Assembly: GCA_012728595.1 (NCBI GenBank)
Contig: JAAYEU010000106.1
Location: forward strand, 1-32,937
Length of the DNA stretch: 32,937 nucleotides
Source: Tissierellia bacterium
GTDB lineage: Bacteria; Bacillota; Clostridia; Tissierellales; Tepidimicrobiaceae
Reading direction: 5' to 3'
This document shows, in pieces, positions 1 through 7,203 of this stretch. A program made the position numbers and the translations under genes. Numbering within the stretch: position 1 is the first letter of the stretch; the number at the start of each line of letters is the position of its first letter. The notes under the pieces were generated by a model, which ran no database searches, was not told the origin of the DNA, and saw only the letters and a program-made list of their open reading frames with translations.

Positions 1-756
1 ATACTTTCCATAATGTCTTCAGCCAAACCTAAAATTGCAAACTACCATTTCACTACTCTAAAACCCAATTTAGGAGTAGTAAGAATAGGAGAAGAGGAAA
101 GCTTCGTAATTGCAGATATTCCTGGACTGATTGAAGGAGCCCATAAAGGGATGGGCTTAGGTCATGACTTTTTAAAGCATGTGGAAAGGACCAAGTTATT
201 AGTCCATGTTTTGGATGGATCAGGAATAGAGGGAAGAGATCCAATTGATGATTTCTATAAAATAAATGATGAGTTAGTCAAATATAATCCTAAATTAAAG
301 GATAAGCCTCAGATAATAGTAGCCAATAAAATGGATCTACCCCAGTTTAAGGATTGGATTGGTAAAATAAAGGATGAATTTGAATCCTTAGGACATAAGG
401 TGTTTAGTATATCGGCAGCCACTAAGGAAGGTATTCAAGAATTAAAATATGGAATATGGGAAGCTTTAAAGGATGTAGAATATGAATATGAGACCTTTGA
501 TGATAAGCTTGAGGAGTACGTGGAAGAACCAAAAGAAGAGCCCATTATAGTAAAAAAAGAAGATGGCAAATATATTGTTGAAGGAAGCTTCATTGAAAGA
601 TTGTTATATTCTATCAACTTTGATGATTTAGACTCTTTAAGATACTTCCAAAATGTGATGATACAAAAAGGGGTAGTAGATAAGTTAAAAGAACTAGGAA
701 TAGAAGAGAGCGATTCTGTGTTCATATGTGGATATGAATTTGAATATTTCGAGTAG
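1..756 (+). CDS. obgE: GTPase Obg/CgtA, 3' part (5' end outside window)
   Basis: Ribosome-associated GTPase acting in large-subunit assembly and stress control. The frame is open to base 1, so the gene enters the window truncated; the ATG at 13 in the ORF track is an internal Met. The missing 5' part would hold the glycine-rich Obg fold and the P-loop. Visible motifs are the switch region with HFTTLKPN, G3 DIPGLIEGA, G4 NKMD and G5 SAA. After these come an acidic linker and a C-terminal OCT domain ending in the IFICGYEFEYFE-like tail (here VFICGYEFEYFE), typical of clostridial Obg. It is followed by yhbY, the usual Firmicutes order. Assignment is very secure from G3/G4 plus the OCT tail. Confidence 0.96.
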   Translation: MLSIMSSAKPKIANYHFTTLKPNLGVVRIGEEESFVIADIPGLIEGAHKGMGLGHDFLKHVERTKLLVHVLDGSGIEGRDPIDDFYKINDELVKYNPKLKDKPQIIVANKMDLPQFKDWIGKIKDEFESLGHKVFSISAATKEGIQELKYGIWEALKDVEYEYETFDDKLEEYVEEPKEEPIIVKKEDGKYIVEGSFIERLLYSINFDDLDSLRYFQNVMIQKGVVDKLKELGIEESDSVFICGYEFEYFE

Positions 757-791
757 AAAATATATATGTCAATATAAAAGGAGTGGAATAA

Positions 792-1085
792 TTGTTAACA
801 GGAAAACAGAGAAGTTATTTAAAGGGATTAGCAAATACCATGGACCCAATATTCCAAATAGGCAAAAATGGAATAACAGAAAATTTTATTAAACAGGTAG
901 ATGATGCATTAGAGGCCAGGGAACTTATTAAGATCAAGGTTCTAAACAATAGTTTTTTAGAACCCAAAGAAGTTGCTAATGATTTAGCAGAAAAACTTGA
1001 TGCCGAATTTGTTCAAAGTATAGGAAATAAATTTGTCCTATATAGAGAATCCAAGGAAAAGAAGAAAATTCAATTGCCAAAATAG
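792..1085 (+). CDS. yhbY: YhbY/CRM-domain RNA-binding protein
   Basis: 97-residue single CRM-domain protein that in other bacteria associates with pre-50S ribosomal particles. The N-terminal LTGKQRSYLKGLA and the GKNGIT loop (the GxxG-type RNA-contact loop of the KH-like CRM fold) are visible, and the length matches the family. The start is a TTG preceded by an AAAGGAGTGG ribosome site, and no better in-frame start exists. It lies 35 bases after obg and before nadD, the conserved Firmicutes order (yqeI in Bacillus). Its stop codon lies inside the left arm of a 17-bp inverted repeat listed separately. Confidence 0.93.
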   Translation: MLTGKQRSYLKGLANTMDPIFQIGKNGITENFIKQVDDALEARELIKIKVLNNSFLEPKEVANDLAEKLDAEFVQSIGNKFVLYRESKEKKKIQLPK

Positions 1086-1120
1086 TAAACTTCAGAAGTT
1101 ATTTTCTGAAGTTTACTATT
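1081..1120. repeat. 17-bp perfect inverted repeat between yhbY and nadD
   Basis: AATAGTAAACTTCAGAA and its exact reverse complement are separated by a six-base loop GTTATT. The left arm contains the yhbY stop codon, and the right arm ends four bases before the nadD AAGGAGGAG ribosome site. No long T tract follows, so it is a weak candidate for a terminator. mRNA stabilisation or partial attenuation inside the operon is equally possible. Confidence 0.7.
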
Positions 1121-1139
1121 ATTAAGGAGGAGAATTAAT

Positions 1140-1760
1140 TTGATTGTAGAGAAAATTGGGATTATGGGGGGTACCTTTGATCCCATCCATAACGGTCACT
1201 TAATACTAGCAGAACATGCAAGGGTTGAAATGGGCCTTGAAAAGATACTATTTATACCTGCTGGGGATCCACCCCATAAGGGGGATAGAAAAATCACCCC
1301 TTCCATACATAGATATAATATGACCCTACTTGCACTAGGCTTAAATCCTTACTTTTTTATATCTCCCATAGAAATAAAAAGGGAGGGAAGAAGTTACACC
1401 ATAGATACCATAAGCCAATTAAAAGCCGAGTATAAAAGTAGTGAGCTCTACTTTATATTAGGCTCCGACTCCTTAATGGAGATTCATAAGTGGAAGGATT
1501 ATGAAAAGCTATTAAAATCCTGTAATTTCATAGTAGCTAAACGGAAAGGATTAGAAGATGAAAAGCTTAATAATAGGGCGGTTGAATTAATAAATTCCTA
1601 TAATAGCAATATAATTATTTTGGAATCTCCAATAATAGAAATCTCTTCTACAGAAATTAGAAGGCGGGTTAGAAAAAACAAGTCCATCAAGTATCTAGTG
1701 CCAGAGCTGGTAGAAAGGTATATAGAAAAAAATAGGCTTTATAGGGAGAATCTAAAATGA
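1140..1760 (+). CDS. nadD: Nicotinate-nucleotide adenylyltransferase
   Basis: Transfers AMP from ATP to nicotinate mononucleotide to make deamido-NAD in NAD biosynthesis. The nucleotidyltransferase signature GGTFDPIHNGHL is near the N-terminus, PPHK is around residue 44, and the second nucleotide-binding motif ISSTEIRRRV is near the C-terminus. The 206-residue length is normal. The start is TTG, chosen because AAGGAGGAG lies seven bases upstream and the HIGH-type motif follows immediately. The stop overlaps the yqeK start by four bases (ATGA), indicating translational coupling. Confidence 0.96.
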   Translation: MIVEKIGIMGGTFDPIHNGHLILAEHARVEMGLEKILFIPAGDPPHKGDRKITPSIHRYNMTLLALGLNPYFFISPIEIKREGRSYTIDTISQLKAEYKSSELYFILGSDSLMEIHKWKDYEKLLKSCNFIVAKRKGLEDEKLNNRAVELINSYNSNIIILESPIIEISSTEIRRRVRKNKSIKYLVPELVERYIEKNRLYRENLK

Positions 1761-2329
1761 TAGAACAATGGATTTTTGAGAAGCTAAAAGAGGATATTGG
1801 AACTGAAAGGTACGAACATTCAATAAGGGTCATGAAAGTTTGTGAAGAACTAGCAAAACACTATCACTACCCAGTAGAAAAGGCGAAACTTGCTGGACTC
1901 CTCCATGATTGTGGCAAGCTTCAAGGGCAAATAAATCTGTTGAAAATGGCTAGTGATTTTGGTATAATCTTAGATAATATCACTAAAATTAACAAAGAGC
2001 TTATTCACAGCCCTTTAGGAGCTGAAATTGCAAGAAGTAAATACAATATAGAAGATGACGAGATATTAAAGGCCATCCGCTACCATACAACGGGTAGAGA
2101 AAATATGAGCCTTTTGGAAAAAATAGTTTATATTGCCGATTTGATAGAGCCGGCTAGAAACTTTGAGGGAGTAGATAAAATAAGAGCCTTGGCCCATCAA
2201 AATTTGGACAAAGCTTTGCTTTTTGCCATAGATAATACTCTGGCATTTTTAATTGAAAAGGGGAATATAATCCATTTAGATACAATTAAAGCAAGGAATC
2301 ATATAGTAATTTCAAAATATATGGAGTGA
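1757..2329 (+). CDS. yqeK: HD-domain hydrolase YqeK (Ap4A hydrolase type)
   Basis: HD-superfamily phosphohydrolase; Bacillus YqeK proteins cleave diadenosine tetraphosphate symmetrically. The HD signature LLHDCGK is visible near residue 50, preceded by the conserved YEHSIRV histidine. Further metal-ligand candidates are IRYHTTG and IADLIEPAR, both typical of YqeK. Its 190-residue length fits. The start overlaps the nadD stop (ATGA). In Firmicutes the gene almost always sits between nadD and rsfS; here an LCP-family gene is inserted after it, as in many clostridia. Confidence 0.94.
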   Translation: MIEQWIFEKLKEDIGTERYEHSIRVMKVCEELAKHYHYPVEKAKLAGLLHDCGKLQGQINLLKMASDFGIILDNITKINKELIHSPLGAEIARSKYNIEDDEILKAIRYHTTGRENMSLLEKIVYIADLIEPARNFEGVDKIRALAHQNLDKALLFAIDNTLAFLIEKGNIIHLDTIKARNHIVISKYME

Positions 2330-2335
2330 GGTCCA

Positions 2336-3292
2336 GTGAAAAAGACTTTCTTTAAAACTTTTTTTATTTCATTTATAGTTTTTTCTTTAGTTTGGGGCGG
2401 TTTTATATATAAGACCGTAATCAAGGCGACTAGTGAAAACGATATTGGTGAATATAAGGAAACTTTTATAGATAGATTGATAGAAGGTAAAGACGATTTG
2501 ACTTTCTTATTACTTGGTGTAGATTCAAAAGATGTTAATAAAAGCAGTGGTACTAGAACTGACACCATAATACTATGTAGAGTTGATAAATCTACAGGAG
2601 AAATTTCAATGCTTTCTATACCTAGGGATACAAGAGTTAGGATAAGGGGAAGAAAGTACGAAGAAAAGATAAACCATGCCCATGCTTATGGAGGGCCTGA
2701 ACTATCGGTAAAGGCTGTTAAAGATTTGTTGGGCATAGATTTGGAATACTATGTAAAGGTTGATTATAATGTGGTGAGGGAATTTGTAAATCTTATTGGT
2801 GGAGTTGAAATAGATGTACCAATGGACATGAAATACAGGGATCCAGCTGCAGACCCACCACTATATATTGATTTGAAAAAGGGATATCAAACCCTAGATG
2901 GAGATAAGGCTTTACAATTTCTTAGATTTAGGAAGGGGTATAAAGATCAGGACTTAGGACGTATTAGGGCTCAACAAGCCTTTATGAAGGCAGCTATTGA
3001 AAAGGCTTTAAGGCCATCAAATATAGTGAATATACCACAGATGATAAAGAGCTATTACGAGCATGTGGAAACCAATATACCCTTAGACTTAATTATGAAA
3101 TTCGCTATGAAGGCTAAAGTTTTTAATACTGAGTCCATACAGGCAAGTACTTTGCCTGGTCAATCTAAATATATAAATGGTGTGTCATATTTTATAACCG
3201 ACGAAGAAGAAACAAATAGGCTTGTGAAATCTCTTTTTACAGACCGTACCACCGTTGAAAATATAGATGACAAGAATGATGAAGTTAATTAA
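2336..3292 (+). CDS. LCP-family (LytR-CpsA-Psr) cell-wall polymer ligase
   Basis: Membrane-anchored enzyme that attaches anionic polymers such as teichoic acids to peptidoglycan. One N-terminal membrane segment (about residues 7-27) precedes the extracellular LCP domain. The domain begins at FLLLGVDSKD and has the SIPRDTRV strand, the RxD/TRTDTI phosphate-contact residues and LQFLRFRKGY. At 318 residues with no extra C-terminal domain it is a compact LCP protein. It starts with GTG after a GGAGTGAGG-type ribosome site, six bases behind yqeK, so it is probably co-transcribed. Which LytR/TagTUV paralogue it is cannot be decided here. Confidence 0.93.
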   Translation: MKKTFFKTFFISFIVFSLVWGGFIYKTVIKATSENDIGEYKETFIDRLIEGKDDLTFLLLGVDSKDVNKSSGTRTDTIILCRVDKSTGEISMLSIPRDTRVRIRGRKYEEKINHAHAYGGPELSVKAVKDLLGIDLEYYVKVDYNVVREFVNLIGGVEIDVPMDMKYRDPAADPPLYIDLKKGYQTLDGDKALQFLRFRKGYKDQDLGRIRAQQAFMKAAIEKALRPSNIVNIPQMIKSYYEHVETNIPLDLIMKFAMKAKVFNTESIQASTLPGQSKYINGVSYFITDEEETNRLVKSLFTDRTTVENIDDKNDEVN

Positions 3293-3311
3293 AAAAGCAG
3301 GAGGTAATTTG

Positions 3312-3662
3312 GTGAAGGATAAAGATAGAATAGCTGTTATAGTGAAGGCATGTTTGGAGAAAAAAGGTTTTGACATAAAAGCATTGGATATTAAAAAGCT
3401 TACTCCAATAACAGATTATTTTGTAATTGTAAGCGGTAATTCAACCAATCAAGTCCAAACAATAGCTGATGAAATAGAGGAAAAGATGTTTGAAGCTGGT
3501 TATGAAGTAATAGGGAAGGAAGGAAAGGAAAGCAGTAGATGGATTCTACTAGATTATGGAGATATTATAGTTCATGTCTTCCATAAAGAGGATAGGGAGT
3601 TTTATGATTTAGAAAACCTATGGGGAGATGGAGAAGTAATTTCATTAGACCCTTTGCTTTAA
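3312..3662 (+). CDS. rsfS: Ribosomal silencing factor RsfS
   Basis: Binds ribosomal protein L14 and blocks subunit joining under nutrient limitation. The family core TDYFVIVSGNS, the GKEGKESSRWILLDYGD stretch and HVFHKEDREFYDLENLW are all present. I prefer the GTG at 3312 over the longer ORF-track start at 3267. AGGAGG ends seven bases before the GTG, the resulting 116 residues match the usual family length, and the longer version overlaps the LCP gene. It is the last conserved member of the nadD-yqeK-rsfS run. Confidence 0.95.
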   Translation: MKDKDRIAVIVKACLEKKGFDIKALDIKKLTPITDYFVIVSGNSTNQVQTIADEIEEKMFEAGYEVIGKEGKESSRWILLDYGDIIVHVFHKEDREFYDLENLWGDGEVISLDPLL

Positions 3663-3712
3663 ATGGTGCAATAAATTTGGAATTACATGTAAAAGAATAA
3701 GGAGGAGATATT

Positions 3713-4093
3713 ATGATAAACTTTATATCTACTGATAAAGCTCCTGCTGCAGTGGGGCCCTATTCACAAGGAGTAAAAGCTGGTAATTTAATATTTACTT
3801 CCGGACAACTTCCAATAGATCCTGAGACTAAAGAACTGTCCAAGGGGAATATTGAAAAGGAAACCAGACTTTGTCTTGAAAATGTACAAGCTGTAGTAGA
3901 AGCTGGTGGGGGAAGTTTAAAAGATATCGTAAAAGTTAACATATATATAACCAATATGGATGATTTTCCAAACATTAACAAAGTATATGAAGATTTTTTC
4001 CAAGATCATAAACCTGCAAGATCCTGTGTTCAAGTGGCAAAGCTGCCAAAAGATGTAGATATAGAAATTGAAGCTATAGCGGTTATAGAATAA
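3713..4093 (+). CDS. ridA: RidA family enamine/imine deaminase
   Basis: Hydrolyses reactive enamine/imine intermediates (2-aminoacrylate and relatives) released by PLP enzymes. The sequence shows AAVGPYSQGVKAGNLIFTSGQLPIDP at the N-terminus and KPARSCVQVAKLPKDVDIEIEAIAVI at the C-terminus, including the conserved Arg that binds the substrate carboxylate. The 126-residue length is exact for the family. An AAGGAGGAG ribosome site precedes the ATG. It stands 50 bases after rsfS and may be co-transcribed. Confidence is very high. Confidence 0.97.
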   Translation: MINFISTDKAPAAVGPYSQGVKAGNLIFTSGQLPIDPETKELSKGNIEKETRLCLENVQAVVEAGGGSLKDIVKVNIYITNMDDFPNINKVYEDFFQDHKPARSCVQVAKLPKDVDIEIEAIAVIE

Positions 4094-4096
4094 CTT

Positions 4097-4117
4097 TAGC
4101 TCCCTTCTAGGGAGCTA
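4097..4117. terminator. Hairpin between convergent ridA and dac genes
   Basis: TAGCTCCC and GGGAGCTA form an 8-bp stem around a five-base loop, placed exactly between two convergent genes. The downstream T tract is short on both strands, so it would be a weak bidirectional terminator. Position rather than sequence strength supports the call. Confidence 0.55.
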
Positions 4118-4119
4118 TT

Positions 4120-5400
4120 CTAATGGAATGAATTTGGTACTTTATATAAAGCCCTTCTACGCCTTCTATTCTTTGTCCGCTTAACTATAATGATAATTCT
4201 AACAAAGATTATTAGACCAATTAATAATAAATACCATTTACTCATCAATATCTCTGCAATACTTGGAGGAGGTATTTCTTCTATATCCATAGTTGATACG
4301 ATATCTGCTTGTCCTAATAGTTGGCCATCTAAGTAATATTCAACCTTTCCTAAAACTTCCCCCTTTTCAACAGGGGCTATAATTTCTTCTTTTATACTAA
4401 TCTTCTTTTCGATATTATCCATTGTACCTTTTGGGATAGTAACAAACAAGTCCTCTTTAATTACCCCAGCAACAATGGGAATTATACCATTTTCAACCTC
4501 TATATTCTCTATGAAATAATTTTTAATGGCTATATTTGCCTTAGCAAAATTATTGAATCCATAATTGAATAATTTATGTACATCGGCAAAAACTTCTCTA
4601 CCATTGGCCTTTAATACTACTGCTATTAAGTTTTGATTTCCCCTATTTGCAGAAGCTACTAGACAATTTTGGGCAGCTTGGGTATAGCCAGTCTTAATGC
4701 CATTAGCCCCTTCATATTTGATGGGGACAGAATTACCATCAACATTGATCCTTATGGTACCATATAATAGCCTATTGTTGGATTTTAAATATCTTTCTTC
4801 ATCTTTCTTATTGGTAGTAGGTATAGTATAGGTGTAATTGGATACAATCTCTCTAAATAGCTGGTTTTTCATGGCGTATTGGGCAATTAGGCTTAAATCA
4901 TAGGCAGTAGTCAAATGATTCTCATGACTAAGACCATTTGGATTAATAAAATTTGTATTTAAGGCCCCTAATTCTTTGGCCTTTTCATTCATCAAATTAA
5001 CAAATTCGTCAATACTACCGGAAATATGCTTTGCTATAGCCAGGGCAGAATCGTTTGCCGATTCTATCATCAAGGCATATAATAGATCCTCAAACTTTAA
5101 TCTTTCATCTGGCTCCAAGGCTATGTGGCTGCCATCAGTAAGCCTTACCACCTCATCATCTACTGTAACAATATCATCCAACTTCCCCAATTCTATGGCC
5201 AGAATTCCCGTCATAATTTTGGTAGTACTGGCAGGATGCAACTTCATGTGAGGATTTTTTTCATAGAGAATCTGCCCTGTATCGGCATCGATAAGTATAG
5301 CAGCTTCTCCAGAAAGGTTTAGTTCATCTGCATAAGATACTTCATATGTAATAAAAAATAGAGTTAGTATTAGAAATACGATTTTTTTCAAATATCTCAC
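4120..5400 (-). CDS. D-alanyl-D-alanine carboxypeptidase (PBP5/DacF type)
   Basis: Serine peptidase of family S11 that removes the terminal D-Ala from peptidoglycan stem peptides outside the membrane. A signal peptide spans residues 1-24. The catalytic motifs are S58-T-T-K61 (SxxK), S114-A-N116 (SxN) and K236-T-G238 (KTG). A PBP5-type C-terminal beta domain follows, then a hydrophobic anchor (about residues 388-408) and an Arg/Lys-rich tail. An AAAGGAGTGAG ribosome site precedes the ATG. It resembles Bacillus DacF/DacB, but no spoIIA genes flank it, so I do not assign a specific symbol. It is divergent from comEA. Confidence 0.94.
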   Translation of the reverse strand: MRYLKKIVFLILTLFFITYEVSYADELNLSGEAAILIDADTGQILYEKNPHMKLHPASTTKIMTGILAIELGKLDDIVTVDDEVVRLTDGSHIALEPDERLKFEDLLYALMIESANDSALAIAKHISGSIDEFVNLMNEKAKELGALNTNFINPNGLSHENHLTTAYDLSLIAQYAMKNQLFREIVSNYTYTIPTTNKKDEERYLKSNNRLLYGTIRINVDGNSVPIKYEGANGIKTGYTQAAQNCLVASANRGNQNLIAVVLKANGREVFADVHKLFNYGFNNFAKANIAIKNYFIENIEVENGIIPIVAGVIKEDLFVTIPKGTMDNIEKKISIKEEIIAPVEKGEVLGKVEYYLDGQLLGQADIVSTMDIEEIPPPSIAEILMSKWYLLLIGLIIFVRIIIIVKRTKNRRRRRALYKVPNSFH

Positions 5401-5536
5401 TCCTTTGTTGAATTAATTATAAGTATATCAAAAAATATCAAATTATTTAATAGTAATATATAATTATTTTAGAATAGCAGGGAATTTTAATCAGATATAG
5501 AATACATTATAGGATAGAATATCTGGAAAGGATGAA
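5401..5536. promoter_or_regulatory. Divergent promoter region of dac and comEA
   Basis: A 136-base AT-rich spacer between two divergently transcribed genes must hold both promoters. A TATAAT hexamer on the minus strand (5416-5421) sits just upstream of the carboxypeptidase, but no -35 at standard spacing is convincing. On the plus strand only loose -10-like hexamers are seen. No palindromic operator was noticed. Confidence 0.4.
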
Positions 5537-6145
5537 ATGAATATGGATTACTTCACCAAGAAGGAACAGCTATTTATAGTATTCATTCTGGTCATCATCT
5601 TTCTAATATCTATATTCTATTATATAAATGATAAGCTGTTATCCTTTAAAGAAGAGGATTCACAAGAGATAGAAGAAATACTAAAAGGTTTAGAAGAAGA
5701 TATAAGATCGGAAGAAGCTGGGTATATAATGGTTCATGTAAGTGGTCAGGTTTATAATCCAGGCATAGTAGAATTAAAGGCTGGTTCTAGGGTAATAGAT
5801 GCAATTAATTTAGCTGGAGGATTGAAAAAAGATGCAGACTCGGATAAAATAAACTTAGCTAGAAAACTATCAGACGAGGAAAAAATACATGTGCCTAAAG
5901 TGGGAGAGGAAGATTTTGACCATTCCTTAAGTACTAGTTCAAATGACGGTGAAGGCAAAATAAATATCAATACCTGTACTAAGGAACAATTAACAACCTT
6001 ACCGGGAATAGGCGAGGTTTTAGCCGATAGGATTATACAATATAGAGAAGATACCCCTTTTAAAAGCATAGAGGATATTATGAATGTATCTGGTATAGGT
6101 GAGAAAAAATTTGAAGGTATAAAGGATTTAATAATTGTAAGGTAA
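5537..6145 (+). CDS. comEA: ComEA-like DNA-binding protein (SLBB + helix-hairpin-helix)
   Basis: Membrane-anchored double-stranded DNA receptor of competence systems. An N-terminal membrane helix (about residues 11-29) is followed by an acidic linker. An SLBB domain begins at VHVSGQVYNPGIVEL, and a C-terminal tandem helix-hairpin-helix domain carries ININTCTKEQLTTLPGIGEVLADRIIQYR and VSGIGEKKFEGI. The 202-residue length is normal. GGAAAGGA precedes the ATG. comEC/comEB do not follow; instead selD starts 13 bases later, so the gene is apparently in an operon with selenium genes. Confidence 0.9.
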   Translation: MNMDYFTKKEQLFIVFILVIIFLISIFYYINDKLLSFKEEDSQEIEEILKGLEEDIRSEEAGYIMVHVSGQVYNPGIVELKAGSRVIDAINLAGGLKKDADSDKINLARKLSDEEKIHVPKVGEEDFDHSLSTSSNDGEGKININTCTKEQLTTLPGIGEVLADRIIQYREDTPFKSIEDIMNVSGIGEKKFEGIKDLIIVR

Positions 6146-6158
6146 AGGAAGTGAGAAT

Positions 6159-7190
6159 ATGGACAAAAGATTAACTCAACTGGCCAAGACCTCAGGTTGA
6201 GCTGCCAAGATCGGACCCGATATATTGGCACAGGTTTTGTGCCAACTACCAAAGACTTTTGATGAAAACTTAATAGTAGGATTAGATACTGCTGATGATG
6301 CGGCAGTTTATAAGATAAATGATGAATTAGCTTTAATCCAAACCTTAGATTTCTTTACTCCCATTGTTGATGATCCCTATCTATTTGGTCAAATTGCAGC
6401 TACCAACTCCTTAAGTGATGTCTATGCAATGGGAGGAGAGCCGAAACTTGCTATGAATATAGTAGGTTTTCCTAATTGTTTAAGTCCAGATGTGTTAGTC
6501 CAGATCCTTAAAGGAGGACATGATAAGGTTACAGAAGCTGGAGCCATATTAGTAGGGGGCCATACTGTGGAAGATGAAGAGCCTAAATATGGCTTATCCG
6601 TTGCTGGCTTTGTAAATCCAAATAAGGTTTTAACCAATAGCAATGCCAAACCGGGAGATCTTTTGATACTTACTAAACCCATAGGTGTTGGAATCATTAA
6701 TACAGCACTTAAAGGTGATTTAGTCGATGATGATGCGTATGAAGAGGCAGTATTAGTTATGAGTACTTTAAATAAATATGCAAAGGAAGCGATGGATAAG
6801 GTAAAGGTCAACAGTGTAACGGATATTACAGGATTTGGCCTATTGGGCCATAGTTTAGAAATGGCCCAGGCTAGTGGAGTTACCATAAAGATAGATTATA
6901 AAAAAGTACCCATTATAGAAAAGGCTATAGAATATGCTCAGATGGGATTGGTGCCAGCTGGAGCTTATTCAAATATGAAACATGTTGGGGACAATGTAAA
7001 ATTTGTTGGAGAGATATCAGAGGAAATAAAGGATATCTTATACGACCCTCAAACATCGGGAGGACTATTGATTTCCCTACCGGAGGATGAGGCAGAAAAG
7101 TTATTAAAGGAATTAGAAAATATCAAAACTAAATATGGAATAGTTGGAGAAGTACTTGAAAAGAGTGAACATTATATAATAGTAGAATAA
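6159..7190 (+). CDS. selD: Selenophosphate synthetase with in-frame selenocysteine (SelD)
   Basis: Makes monoselenophosphate, the selenium donor for Sec-tRNA, from ATP and selenide. The ORF track starts it at 6225. The reading frame extends upstream through TGA at 6198-6200 to an ATG at 6159 preceded by GGAAGTGAG, giving [20 protein letters not shown]. The TGA falls at the catalytic position (Cys17 in E. coli SelD), with the essential Lys three residues later (Lys17 here, Lys20 in E. coli). Downstream are [36 protein letters not shown] and DPQTSGGLL, all diagnostic. The full length is 343 residues including Sec. It lies 13 bases after comEA and before selA. A SECIS-like hairpin follows the TGA. 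Confidence 0.96.
6203..6230 (+). promoter_or_regulatory. Bacterial SECIS-like hairpin after the selD UGA
   Basis: TGCCAA (6203-6208) pairs with TTGGCA (6225-6230), and ATCG (6210-6213) with CGAT (6218-6221), enclosing a GACC apical loop. G6209 and ATA form an internal bulge. The structure starts two bases after the TGA, within the range where bacterial SECIS elements bind the C-terminal domain of SelB while the ribosome decodes UGA. The loop exposes a G, as in known bacterial SECIS. The pairings are read directly; the function is inferred. Confidence 0.82.
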
Positions 7191-7203
7191 AGAGAGGGAT
7201 TAT

